DNA of 42,417 nucleotides from Gammaproteobacteria bacterium (GCA_027315105.1 DAHUYP010000030.1:1-42417); one strand, 5' to 3'. Numbered from the stretch's first letter, positions 27,574 through 35,885 are shown. A program made the numbers and translations. Notes: generated from the letters alone by a model not told the origin.

Positions 27574-28614
27574 ATGGCTGTCGACATCGCGCAACTGCTG
27601 GCGTTTGCAGTCAAGAATAACGCTTCCGATCTGCATCTGTCGGCAGGCGTGCCGCCGATGATCCGGGTCGACGGCGATATCAAGCGCATCAACATGCCCG
27701 CACTCACCCACAAGGAAGTGCACGGCATGGTGTATGACATCATGAACGACAAGCAACGCAAGGCCTACGAAGAGTTCTTCGAGACCGACTTTTCGTTCGA
27801 GATCCCGAAGCTGGCGCGCTTCCGCGTCAACGCCTTCAACCAGAATCGCGGCGCCGGCGCCGTGTTCCGCAACATTCCGTCCAACATCCTGAGCCTGGAC
27901 GACCTGGCGGCGCCGAAGATCTTCCGCGACCTGTGCATGCTGCCGCGCGGCCTGGTGCTGGTCACCGGCCCGACCGGTTCCGGCAAATCGACCACGCTCG
28001 CCGGCATGATCGACTACTGCAACGACAATCGCCCCGACCACATCATCACGATCGAGGACCCGATCGAATTCGTGCACGAGTCGAAGCGCTGCCTGATCAA
28101 CCAGCGCGAGGTCAAGCGCGATACGCTCGGCTTCAGCGAAGCGCTGCGTTCGGCGCTGCGCGAAGACCCGGATCTGGTGCTGGTCGGGGAAATGCGCGAC
28201 CTGGAGACCATCCGCCTGGCGCTGACGGCAGCCGAGACCGGGCATCTCGTATTCGGCACGCTGCATACCAGCTCGGCCGCCAAGACCATCGACCGCGTGG
28301 TCGACGTCTTTCCGGGCGAGGAGAAGGAGATGGTGCGCTCGATGCTGTCGGAGTCGCTGCGGGCGGTGATCTCGCAGACGCTGCTCAAGCGCATCGGCGG
28401 CGGCCGCGTGGCCGCACATGAAATCATGATCGGCACCCCCGCGATCCGCAACCTGATCCGCGAGGGCAAGATAGCGCAGATGTATTCGTCGATTCAGACC
28501 GGCCAGTCGGCGGGCATGCAGACGCTGGATCAGTGCCTCACCGAACTGGTATCGAAGGGCGCTGTCAGCAAGGAAGAGGCGCGCTACAAGGCGCAGAACA
28601 AGGACGCGCTGTAG
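27574..28614 (+). CDS. pilT: type IV pilus retraction ATPase PilT
   Basis: Hexameric ATPase at the inner-membrane base that depolymerises pili for twitching. 346 aa. Starts MAVDIAQLLAFAVKNNASDL. Walker A GPTGSGKST (K139), Asp box TIEDPIEFVH, Walker B VLVGEMRD (E206), His box ETGHLVFGTLHTSSA (H224, H231), and the conserved AAHEIMIGTPAIRNLIREGK. Every catalytic residue is in place. It is first of three related ATPase genes in a row, 44 bp before pilU. It has a GAGGA ribosome site. Confidence 0.97.
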   Translation: MAVDIAQLLAFAVKNNASDLHLSAGVPPMIRVDGDIKRINMPALTHKEVHGMVYDIMNDKQRKAYEEFFETDFSFEIPKLARFRVNAFNQNRGAGAVFRNIPSNILSLDDLAAPKIFRDLCMLPRGLVLVTGPTGSGKSTTLAGMIDYCNDNRPDHIITIEDPIEFVHESKRCLINQREVKRDTLGFSEALRSALREDPDLVLVGEMRDLETIRLALTAAETGHLVFGTLHTSSAAKTIDRVVDVFPGEEKEMVRSMLSESLRAVISQTLLKRIGGGRVAAHEIMIGTPAIRNLIREGKIAQMYSSIQTGQSAGMQTLDQCLTELVSKGAVSKEEARYKAQNKDAL

Positions 28615-28658
28615 CGGCGCGGGGCCCGGAGTCCCGCAACATGCAAGGTGAGGCTGTC

Positions 28659-29813
28659 ATGGATCGAGACCAGGCCATCAAACTGATGCAGGAACTGCTC
28701 AAGCGCGTGGTCGAGCGCGCGGCGTCGGACCTGTTCATCACGGCGGGGTTTCCGCCGGCGATCAAGATCGATGGTGAGATTCGGCCGCAGATGGAGCGCG
28801 CCCTGACCCCCGAGCAGTCGGCGATGCTGGTGCGCGCCATCATGAACGACCGGCAAACCAAGGATTTCGATGCCACCAAGGAATGCAATTTTGCGATTGC
28901 ACCGCCCGGCATCGGACGCTTCCGCGTCAGCGCATTCGTGCAGCAGAGCCATATCGGATGCGTCATCCGGCTCATCAATGCCAAGATCCCCTCGTTCGAG
29001 GAACTGGACCTGCCGCCGATCCTCAAGGAGGTCGTGCTGACCAAGCGCGGCCTGGTGATCGTCGTCGGCGGCACCGGCTCGGGCAAGTCGACCACGCTCG
29101 CCTCCATGGTGGGCTACCGCAACGACAAGACGCGCGGGCACATCGTCACGATCGAGGATCCGGTCGAATACGTGCACCAGCACAAGGGCTGCGTGATCAC
29201 GCATCGCGAGGTCGGGGTGGACACCGAGTCCTGGCACGCGGCGCTCAAGAACACGCTGCGCCAGGCGCCCGACGTGATATTGATCGGCGAGATCCGCGAC
29301 CGCGAAACCATGGAATACGGCATCCAGTTCGCCGAGACCGGCCACCTGGTGCTCGCGACGCTGCACGCCAACAGCTCCAACCAGGCGCTCGACCGCATCA
29401 TCAATTTCTTTCCGGAAGAGCGGCGCGAACAGTTGCTGATGGACCTGTCGCTCAATATCCGTGGGCTGATATCGCAGCGCCTGATCCCGCGCGAAGCCGG
29501 CAGCGGCCGCATCGCCGCGATGGAGATCATGCTCAACTCGCCGCTCATCCAGGACCTCATCTTCCGCGGCGAGGTTGCCAAGATCAAGGAGGTCATGGCG
29601 CGCTCGACCCGCATCGGCATGAAGACCTTCGACCAGTCGCTGTTCGAATTGTACGAGCAGGGCTACATCTCGTACGAGGACGCGCTGCGCAACTCGGATT
29701 CGAAGAACGAGCTGCGCTTGCGCGTGAAGCTCGAGAGCAAGCGCGAGAACAAGCCGGTGGAATCCGACGGTGATCTGACCATCGTCGAAGAAGTCCAGGG
29801 CAAGAATTTCTAG
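28659..29813 (+). CDS. pilU: PilT-dependent retraction ATPase PilU
   Basis: 384 aa (P. aeruginosa PilU about 382). Accessory retraction motor that assists PilT. Signatures: AASDLFITAGFPPAIKIDGE, IGRFRVSAFVQQ, Walker A GGTGSGKST, HQHKGCVITHREVG, APDVILIGEIRDRETM, ETGHLVLATLHANSSNQALD, and a charged C-terminal tail characteristic of PilU. The ATG at 28659 has AAGGTGAGG just upstream and is preferred to the ATG at 28641. It is followed 8 bp later by a third ATPase gene. Confidence 0.95.
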   Translation: MDRDQAIKLMQELLKRVVERAASDLFITAGFPPAIKIDGEIRPQMERALTPEQSAMLVRAIMNDRQTKDFDATKECNFAIAPPGIGRFRVSAFVQQSHIGCVIRLINAKIPSFEELDLPPILKEVVLTKRGLVIVVGGTGSGKSTTLASMVGYRNDKTRGHIVTIEDPVEYVHQHKGCVITHREVGVDTESWHAALKNTLRQAPDVILIGEIRDRETMEYGIQFAETGHLVLATLHANSSNQALDRIINFFPEERREQLLMDLSLNIRGLISQRLIPREAGSGRIAAMEIMLNSPLIQDLIFRGEVAKIKEVMARSTRIGMKTFDQSLFELYEQGYISYEDALRNSDSKNELRLRVKLESKRENKPVESDGDLTIVEEVQGKNF

Positions 29814-29821
29814 GTTTCGCC

Positions 29822-30925
29822 ATGGCCTCAGATCCGCTGGACGTCACCGGTACCGAAGCGCAGCCGTCGGTCAACACCAAGCCGCTGTTCAAGTTGATGG
29901 TCGAGCGCAAGGCCTCGGACCTGTTCTTCACCTCGAATGCCCCGATCAAGATCAAGATCGAGGGCCAGATCTACCCGATCAACAAGCAGGTGCTGCCGCC
30001 GGCGGCGGTACGCTCGGTCTGCTTCGGCCTGATGTCGCCGCAGCAGATCGAGACCTTCCAGCGCGAGCTGGAGATCGATTTTGCGATATCCGAGCCCGGC
30101 CTGGGCCGCTTTCGCGTCAACATCTTCCATCAGCGCGGCTATCCGGCGATGGTGCTGCGCTACATCACGGCCGACATGCCGCGCCTGGACGCGCTGGGCC
30201 TGCCCGAGGTGCTGGCCGAGCTGTCGATGCTCAAGCGCGGCCTGCTGCTGCTGGTCGGCTCGACCGGCTCGGGCAAGTCGACCACGCTGGCGGCGATGAT
30301 CAACAACCGCAACGAGACCGCCTCCGACCACATCGTCACGATCGAGGATCCGATCGAGTTCCTGCACACCAACAAGCGCTCGATCATCAACCAGCGTGAG
30401 GTCGGTCTCGACACCAAGAGCTACGAGCGCGCCTTGCGCGGCGTCATGCGTGCCGCGCCCGACGTGATCCTGATCGGCGAGATACGCGATCGCGAAAGCA
30501 TGCAGGCGGCGATCAACCTCGCCGGCACCGGCCACCTGGTGCTGGCCACGCTGCATGCGAACAACTGTGCCGAGACCATCGATCGCATCATCAACATGTT
30601 CCCGCTCGACCAGCACAAGCAGGTGACCCTCGATCTGTCGCAGTATCTGCGGGCGATCCTGGCGCAGCGGCTGGTCATGGGAAACGACAACAAGCGCGTC
30701 GCGGCGGTGGAGGTCATGCTGAACACGCCGCACATCTCCGAACTGGTCAAGCGCGGCGACGTCACCGGCATCAAGGAATCCATCGTCCAGAGCGGCGACA
30801 AGGACCTGTGCAGCTTCGATACCGCCCTGCATCGCCTCTACAAGGAGGGCCGGATCACGCTCGAGGAGGCGCTGGCGCATGCGGATTCACGCACCAATCT
30901 GGAGGCGAAGATCAACTTCGGCTGA
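29822..30925 (+). CDS. third PilT/PilU-type ATPase
   Basis: 367 aa, a further secretion ATPase of the retraction class. It is closer to PilU than to PilT: KLMVERKASDLFFTSNAPIK, LGRFRVNIFHQRG, Walker A GSTGSGKST (K152), TIEDPIEFLHTNKRS, APDVILIGEIRDRESM (E220), TGHLVLATLHANNCAETID (H238, H245). One deviation: the Glu that precedes TGHLV in PilT and PilU (AETGHLV) is Gly235 here (AGTGHLV). It has a 20-residue N-terminal extension and lacks the long acidic tail of PilU. It follows pilU after 8 bp with only a weak ribosome site, so translation may be coupled. It may be an alternative retraction motor or a modifier of PilT hexamers; its role is unproven. Confidence 0.9.
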   Translation: MASDPLDVTGTEAQPSVNTKPLFKLMVERKASDLFFTSNAPIKIKIEGQIYPINKQVLPPAAVRSVCFGLMSPQQIETFQRELEIDFAISEPGLGRFRVNIFHQRGYPAMVLRYITADMPRLDALGLPEVLAELSMLKRGLLLLVGSTGSGKSTTLAAMINNRNETASDHIVTIEDPIEFLHTNKRSIINQREVGLDTKSYERALRGVMRAAPDVILIGEIRDRESMQAAINLAGTGHLVLATLHANNCAETIDRIINMFPLDQHKQVTLDLSQYLRAILAQRLVMGNDNKRVAAVEVMLNTPHISELVKRGDVTGIKESIVQSGDKDLCSFDTALHRLYKEGRITLEEALAHADSRTNLEAKINFG

Positions 30926-30974
30926 CGCGCGCGCAGCCGCGCGCGTGCGCGCCCGGGCCGGCACGCCCGCCGGC
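30926..30974. terminator. two stacked hairpins between convergent pil ATPase and pyrK genes
   Basis: Stem 1: CGCGCGC (30926-30932) with 30939-30945. Stem 2: GCCGGC (30957-30962) with 30969-30974. They fill the 51-bp gap between the stops of two convergent genes. No T-runs, so function as a terminator is likely by position only. Confidence 0.35.
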
Positions 30975-30976
30975 GG

Positions 30977-31912
30977 CTAGGGCGCGCCGGCAGGCTCCGC
31001 CGGCGCCGGGAATACCGCGCTGGTGTCGAACACCGGCCCGTCGACGCAGACGCGCTTCATCGCGATGCCGCTCCCGGTCTGCACCGCGACCGCGCAGCCG
31101 GCGCAGCCGCCGACCGCGCAGGCCATGAATTCCTCGAGCGCGACCTGGCAGGGCAGGCCAAATTCGCGCGCCAGGCGCGCCGTGGCGGCCAGCATCGGCG
31201 TCGGCCCGCAGGCGAAGATCTCGATCTCGGCGCGCTGCTGCGGCGCCAGGCCGGTCAGCCAGACGCGCGCCAGGTCGGTCACGTAGCCGTCGTGGCAGCC
31301 GGCAAAGCCCGAGCGCGAGGCCAGTCGCGACGGCACACCCCATTCGTCCAGCAGCGGCATGCAGCCGATCGCCTCGTCCGGCATCGCCGGTACCAGGATG
31401 GTCGATGGCCGCGGCCGAAACGGAAATGCAATCTCCGAGCCCATCAGCACCAGCGGCTTCCAGGCCGCGTCGGTGCGCGCACACAGCCGTTCGGCGAGGA
31501 AGATCATCGGCGGAATGCCGACTCCGCCGCCGATCGCCAGCACGCGCGCGCGTTCGGGATGCACCTCGAAGCCGCGGCCGATGGGCCCGAGCACGCTCAA
31601 CAGCTGCCGTGGCCGCGCGCGCGACAGCGCGTGCGAACCGGTGCCGACCACCTTGTAGAGGACCTCGATCCAGCCGGCCGCGGCGTCGGCGCGCATGATC
31701 GACAGCGGCCGGCGCATCGGCAGCTCATCGGCGCAGCGCAGGTGCACGAAGCTGCCCGGCACGGCGCGCGCCGCGCAGCGCGGCGCCTGCAGTCGCAGCA
31801 GGTGCTGGCCGGCCTCGAGGTGCTCGTGCGAGAGGACCGGCGCATCCTCCAGCGCGATGGTCGCGCGATGCGGCCGGACGGCGGCGGCCTCGAGCGCGGC
31901 GGGGATGCTCAT
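30977..31912 (-). CDS. pyrK: dihydroorotate dehydrogenase electron-transfer subunit, PyrK-like
   Basis: 311 aa FAD/[2Fe-2S] reductase. FAD-binding beta-barrel with RRPLSIMRAD (about 68-76), GTGSHALS, GPIGRGF, NAD-binding VLAIGGGVGIPPMIFLAERL, FACGPTPML, and a C-terminal cluster with C265, C270, C273 and C289 (CAVGGCAGC ... RVC). In class 1B enzymes this subunit passes electrons from dihydroorotate through FMN (PyrD) and FeS to NAD+. The PyrD subunit is not in the window. It lies 25 bp after pyrB on the same strand, which supports the pyrimidine role. The start used is ATG 31912; the open frame to 32005 overlaps pyrB. Confidence 0.85.
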   Translation of the reverse strand: MSIPAALEAAAVRPHRATIALEDAPVLSHEHLEAGQHLLRLQAPRCAARAVPGSFVHLRCADELPMRRPLSIMRADAAAGWIEVLYKVVGTGSHALSRARPRQLLSVLGPIGRGFEVHPERARVLAIGGGVGIPPMIFLAERLCARTDAAWKPLVLMGSEIAFPFRPRPSTILVPAMPDEAIGCMPLLDEWGVPSRLASRSGFAGCHDGYVTDLARVWLTGLAPQQRAEIEIFACGPTPMLAATARLAREFGLPCQVALEEFMACAVGGCAGCAVAVQTGSGIAMKRVCVDGPVFDTSAVFPAPAEPAGAP

Positions 31913-31937
31913 GCCGGGCGCCGTGCCGATGCCGGCC

Positions 31938-32906
31938 TCACGCCTTGCCTCTGCCGTGCGCCAGGCCGGCCGCGACCGTCTCGAGCACCGCCATGCGGAC
32001 CGCAACGCCGTTGCTGACCTGGGAGCGGATCACCGATTGCGGGCCATCGGCGACCTCGGACGCGATTTCGACGCCGCGATTCATCGGTTGCGGGTGCATC
32101 ACGATCGCATCCGGGCGTGCGCGCGCCAGCCGCCGCGCAGTCAGGCCGAAGCGCGCGAAGTATTCGTCGCCGTCCGGGACGTCGGTTCGCGCCAGGCGTT
32201 CCTTCTGGACCCGCAGCATCATCACCACGTCGACGCCTTCGAGACCCTCTTCGAGCGTCTCGAAGCGCGGGCAGCCGGCGAATTCCAGCGGCTCGGGCAT
32301 CAGTGCCGGCGGCGCGACGATGCGCACCTCGCGCGCCTCCAGCAGCCGGAAGATCTGATAGGCCGACCGGGCGACGCGCGAATGGCGGATATCGCCGACG
32401 ATCGCAATGCGCAGTGCACCGATGTCGCCCTTGTACTGGCGGACCGTCAGCGCATCGAGCAGCCCCTGCGTCGGGTGGGACAGGTGGGCTTCGCCGGCCG
32501 AGAGTACGCTGACCCCGGGGGCCACTTCCGTGGCCACCAGCGACAGCACGCCCGGCTCCGCATCGCGAATGACGAATACGTCGAAGTGCAGGGCCTGCAG
32601 CGTGAAGATGGTATCGAGCATGCTCTCGCCCTTGACGCGCGAGGACAGCTGGACCTCGAGATTGACCACCTCGGCGCCGAGCCTGCGCCCCGCGAGCTCG
32701 AACGACACGCGGGTGCGGGTGGACGGCTCGGTGAACAGATTCGCGATGGTCACGCCGGCCAGTGTGCGGGTGGCCGGCGGGCGCTCGCCGAGGCGGCGGG
32801 CGTAGCCGCGCGAGCGATCCAGCAGCGCCTCGACCTCGGCGCGCTGCAGGCCCTCCAGCGTCACCAGATGGCGCAATGACCCGTCGGCGCGCCTTTGCTC
32901 AATCAT
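31938..32906 (-). CDS. pyrB: aspartate carbamoyltransferase catalytic subunit PyrB
   Basis: Condenses carbamoyl phosphate and aspartate, the committed step of pyrimidine synthesis. 322 aa. Carbamoyl-phosphate motif FTEPSTRTR, then LSSRVKGES, LSHPTQGLLDALT (usual HPxQ), VGDIRHSRVARS, and PQPMNRGVEI near the end. The start at ATG 32906 has AAGG 8 nt upstream and overlaps the ruvX stop by 8 nt; a GTG at 32921 would add 5 residues. In Pseudomonas a pyrR gene lies between pyrB and ruvX; it is missing here. No pyrI or pyrC is adjacent. Confidence 0.96.
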   Translation of the reverse strand: MIEQRRADGSLRHLVTLEGLQRAEVEALLDRSRGYARRLGERPPATRTLAGVTIANLFTEPSTRTRVSFELAGRRLGAEVVNLEVQLSSRVKGESMLDTIFTLQALHFDVFVIRDAEPGVLSLVATEVAPGVSVLSAGEAHLSHPTQGLLDALTVRQYKGDIGALRIAIVGDIRHSRVARSAYQIFRLLEAREVRIVAPPALMPEPLEFAGCPRFETLEEGLEGVDVVMMLRVQKERLARTDVPDGDEYFARFGLTARRLARARPDAIVMHPQPMNRGVEIASEVADGPQSVIRSQVSNGVAVRMAVLETVAAGLAHGRGKA

Positions 32907-33351
32907 CGATGCGACCTTCACCCCTCAGCCAGCGTTCGAGAATGATAGCGGCTGCGGCGCTGTCGATGTCGGCGTGTTGCACCCGCCGGCGCCGCTGGCC
33001 GCGCTCGCGCTGCCGCTTGAGGGCCGCGGCGGCGTCGATCGACGAGGCGTATTCGTCGGTACGCTCCACCGGCCGCCGCGCGCGCTCGGCCAGCGCGGCG
33101 GCGAAGCCGTCGGCGGCCGCGCCCAGCCGGGCGGGCGAGCCGTCGGCATGGCGCGGACAGCCGACCACCAGCAGATCCGGCTCGAACTGGTCCAGCAGCC
33201 GCTCGATGGCAGGCCAATCGACGCCGCGCTCGGTGACGTGCACGGTGGTGCACGGTGCGGCGCTGCCGCTGACCGTGTCACCCGAGGCGACGCCGATGCG
33301 ACGCAGACCGAAATCGAAGGCGAGGACGACCCGGGCTCGCGCCTCAGGCAT
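32899..33351 (-). CDS. ruvX: RuvX/YqgF, RNase H-like resolvase homologue
   Basis: 150 aa (E. coli YqgF 138). RNase H-fold protein implicated in processing the 5' end of pre-16S rRNA; Holliday-junction resolvase activity has been proposed. Acidic and structural motifs: AFDFGLRRIGVA at the N-terminus, LLVVGCPRHADGSP, DEYASS, and HADIDSAAAAIILERWL at the end. It overlaps the upstream algH by 8 nt and the downstream pyrB by 8 nt, so all three are one translationally coupled operon. The start used is ATG 33351; the frame stays open to 33450 inside algH. Confidence 0.93.
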   Translation of the reverse strand: MPEARARVVLAFDFGLRRIGVASGDTVSGSAAPCTTVHVTERGVDWPAIERLLDQFEPDLLVVGCPRHADGSPARLGAAADGFAAALAERARRPVERTDEYASSIDAAAALKRQRERGQRRRRVQHADIDSAAAAIILERWLRGEGRIDD

Positions 33352-33907
33352 GGCCGGCGATGAAACTGACGCGAGAGCTATCGACGCCGAGCACTTGCCA
33401 CGCCGCCTGCCAGCGGTCCTCGAACGGCAGCTCGAACACCAGGCGATCATCGAGCGGCAGGCTCAGCCAGGCATTGTCGAGTATTTCGCGCTCCAGTTGG
33501 CCGGCTTCCCAGCCGGCGTAGCCCAGCGCAACGAAGGCGTCCTGCGGTCCTTCGCCGCGGGCGATGGCCGCCAGCACGTCGCGCGAGGTCGTGACCTGCA
33601 CGTTGTCCGAGATGCGGTGCGTGGAATCCCAGGTGCCGCCCGGCCGGTGCAGCACGAAGCCGCGGTCGGTATGCACCGGGCCGCCGCGCAACACGGGTTG
33701 GTCGCTGATGCGTATGTCCCGGAGTTCGAGCTTCATCTGCGCCATGACGTCGCCGAGCTTCATGCCCAGGGGCTTGTTCAGGACGATGCCAAGGGCGCCG
33801 CGGTCGCTGTGCTCGCACACCAGTGCGACCGTCTGGACGAAGTTACCGTCGGTCAGCGAGGGCATGGCGATCAGGAGCTGATTGGCCAAGGTGTCAGTGG
33901 AGCCCAT
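33344..33907 (-). CDS. algH: YqgE/AlgH family protein
   Basis: 187 aa, same length as E. coli YqgE. Family motifs: LANQLLIAMPSL, FVQTVALVCEHSDRGALGIV, LNKPLGMKLGD, VLRGGPVHTDRGFVLHRPG, ALGYAGWEAGQLE, and the end FIAGHA. Biochemical function is not known. In P. aeruginosa algH is linked to alginate gene expression, and it regularly sits next to ruvX. A CATACT hexamer lies 5 nt before the ATG with no Shine-Dalgarno. It is 31 bp downstream of tonB. Confidence 0.93.
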   Translation of the reverse strand: MGSTDTLANQLLIAMPSLTDGNFVQTVALVCEHSDRGALGIVLNKPLGMKLGDVMAQMKLELRDIRISDQPVLRGGPVHTDRGFVLHRPGGTWDSTHRISDNVQVTTSRDVLAAIARGEGPQDAFVALGYAGWEAGQLEREILDNAWLSLPLDDRLVFELPFEDRWQAAWQVLGVDSSRVSFIAGHA

Positions 33908-33938
33908 GCCGCGAGTATGGGGGCACATCCGCGTGCCC

Positions 33939-34877
33939 TCAAGGTCCGGTTGCGGCATCTGACGATGCAGTCACAGCGCCCGATTGCAGGGAGCCGGCGA
34001 CGAAATCCCACTGATAAGCGAAGCGCAGGCGCGCGTACTCGGCGGCCAGGTCGGCCGGGAACGGGTCGAAGGGGCTGGCGAGCCGCAGGATCGTGAGCGC
34101 AGCCTCATCGAGCGTGCCATAACCGCTGCTGCGCCGCACACGCGCCTGTCGCATGCGGCCATCCGCCGCGATCTCCACTTCCACCACCGGGCTGCCGGAC
34201 AGACCGGCGCTGCGGGCGGCGGAAGGAAAATTCAACGTACCGACGCGCTCCACCTTGCGCTTCCAGGCGGCCAGGTACGGCGCGAGCTTCGAGGCGCGCG
34301 TGTCGGGCGTGACCCAATGATCCGCATTCGCATGACCCTTGAGCAGCAGCTCGAGGCCGTCGCCGCGGCCGCTGCGGGGCTGGCCGTCGGTCTCGCCGAT
34401 GAACTGCGGCAGCGAGGCGTCGGCGGCCGGCGCCGGCGCCTGGTCGAAGTAGCGGATGTCGGGGCTGGCCGCCGTGCTCGTGAGTACGCGCTGATCGTGC
34501 TCGTCGCTGCCGCGGCTGCGGCCGGCCTCGCGGCTGACGTCGCCCGGGGGCACGGCGACACCGCGGCTGGCCGGGCTGGTCGGCGGCAGCGACGCGTCGC
34601 TGTTGCCGCTGCCGAGCTGGGTGCGTTGCGCCAGATAGGCTGCGTGCTCGTTGGCCGCGGCCTCGGGCACCTGGTTGGTGACCAGCAGCACGTCGAGCTG
34701 CGGGCTGTCGTCGCCGCCGCCGCGCGCACCGCCGGTGAAGGACAGCCCGAGGATCACCACGGCATGCAGCAGCGCGGTCAGCAGCAGCATTGCCGTGAGC
34801 CGCTCGCGCACCGGGGCGCGGCCCTCTCGCAGCATCGCAGCCGCACCGCCTGCCTTGAGCTGAAGCTGCGCCGTCAC
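33939..34877 (-). CDS. TonB family protein (TonB3-like by position)
   Basis: 312 aa. One N-terminal transmembrane helix (AMLLLTALLHAVVILGLSF, about 29-47), a long Ser/Pro/Ala linker without the Pro-Lys repeats of classical TonB, and a C-terminal TonB domain (about 200-290: YLAAWKRKVERVGTLNFP, GSPVVEVEIAADGRM, RRSSGYGTLDEAALTILR, SPFDPFPADL). The same position between gshB and algH in P. aeruginosa holds tonB3, which is needed for twitching and pilus assembly and not for iron uptake. No exbB/exbD are adjacent. The start is GTG 34877, with TATACT 6 nt upstream and no Shine-Dalgarno; ATG 34835 is an alternative. Confidence 0.85.
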   Translation of the reverse strand: MTAQLQLKAGGAAAMLREGRAPVRERLTAMLLLTALLHAVVILGLSFTGGARGGGDDSPQLDVLLVTNQVPEAAANEHAAYLAQRTQLGSGNSDASLPPTSPASRGVAVPPGDVSREAGRSRGSDEHDQRVLTSTAASPDIRYFDQAPAPAADASLPQFIGETDGQPRSGRGDGLELLLKGHANADHWVTPDTRASKLAPYLAAWKRKVERVGTLNFPSAARSAGLSGSPVVEVEIAADGRMRQARVRRSSGYGTLDEAALTILRLASPFDPFPADLAAEYARLRFAYQWDFVAGSLQSGAVTASSDAATGP

Positions 34878-34883
34878 CCGGAA

Positions 34884-34889
34884 AGTATA
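34884..34889 (-). promoter_or_regulatory. -10 element abutting the tonB start
   Basis: TATACT on the minus strand with 6 nt to the GTG at 34877. Transcription would begin at the start codon. No -35 match at normal spacing. It lies just downstream of the gshB stop, giving tonB-algH-ruvX-pyrB-pyrK a possible start of their own. Confidence 0.4.
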
Positions 34890-34916
34890 ACCGCCGAGGC
34901 CCGGCGCGGCCGCACC

Positions 34917-35885
34917 CTAGCGCTCACGCGCGCCAAGCCGGCGCTCGATCGCGCTCATGAGCAGGCCGCCGATGTCGAGGCCGAATTGCCGATCGAGCTC
35001 GCGCACGCCCGTGGGGCTGGTGACGTTGATTTCGGTGACGTAGCCGCCGATCACGTCCAGGCCGACGAACAGCATGCCCGCCTCGCGCAGCGCCGGGCCG
35101 ATCTGGCCACAGAGCCAGCGGTCGCGCTCGTTGATGGGCCGGCCGACGCCGGTGGCGCCGGCGGCGAGGTTGCCGCGGTTGTCGTCCGCGCTCGGGATGC
35201 GCGCTAGCGCGAAGGGCACCGGCTCGCCGTCCACCAGCAGCACCCGCGAGTCGCCGCCGCCGACGATGTCGGGCAGATACTTCTGCACGATCGCGAAGCG
35301 GCTGCCGTCCTCGGACAGGGTCTCGTACACGACGCGCGCATTCTTGTCCCCCGGTTCGAGCACGAAAATCGAGTGCCCGCCCATGCCGTACAGCGGCTTG
35401 CAGACGATCTTGCCGTGCGCGCGGGCGAAGGCCGCCATCTCGGCCATGTCGCGCGTCACCAATGTCGGGGCGCAGCATTGCGGAAACCACGCGGTGTAGA
35501 CCTTCTCGTTCATGTCGCGCAGGCCGCGCGGACGGTTCACGACCAGCGCCCCGGCGGCTTCGGCCCGCTCGAGGATGTAGGTGGTATAGATGTACTCGGT
35601 GTCGAACGGCGGGTCCTTGCGCATCAGAATGACGTCGAAGGCCCCCAGCGGCCCGGTCTGCGGCGGCCCCAGCGTGCACCAGTCGGCCGGATCGGCCCGC
35701 ACCGCCAGCGGCCGCGCCCTGCCTTCCGCGACGCCGTCGCGCAGCCCCAGATCGGACTGCTCGAGGTAGTGCAGCGACCAGCCGCGCAGCTGCGCCGCCA
35801 GCAGCATCGCCAGGGTGGTGTCCTTGGCGTATTTGATTCGTTCGATCGGGTCCATCACCACCGCCAAGCGAACATTGGTGCCCAT
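34917..35885 (-). CDS. gshB: glutathione synthetase GshB
   Basis: ATP-grasp ligase joining gamma-glutamylcysteine and glycine. 322 aa (E. coli 316). Motifs: VVMDPIERIKYAKDTTLAML, MRKDPPFDTEYIYTTYILER, NRPRGLRDMNEKVYTAWFP, KPLYGMGGHSIF, GDSRVLLVDGEPVPFALARI, ENVTSPTG-like INVTSPTGVREL. Two ATGs occur in tandem; the second (35885) is better spaced from AAGGAG. It is divergent from pilG across about 226 bp. It is first gene of the leftward gshB-tonB-algH-ruvX-pyrB-pyrK row. Confidence 0.96.
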   Translation of the reverse strand: MGTNVRLAVVMDPIERIKYAKDTTLAMLLAAQLRGWSLHYLEQSDLGLRDGVAEGRARPLAVRADPADWCTLGPPQTGPLGAFDVILMRKDPPFDTEYIYTTYILERAEAAGALVVNRPRGLRDMNEKVYTAWFPQCCAPTLVTRDMAEMAAFARAHGKIVCKPLYGMGGHSIFVLEPGDKNARVVYETLSEDGSRFAIVQKYLPDIVGGGDSRVLLVDGEPVPFALARIPSADDNRGNLAAGATGVGRPINERDRWLCGQIGPALREAGMLFVGLDVIGGYVTEINVTSPTGVRELDRQFGLDIGGLLMSAIERRLGARER

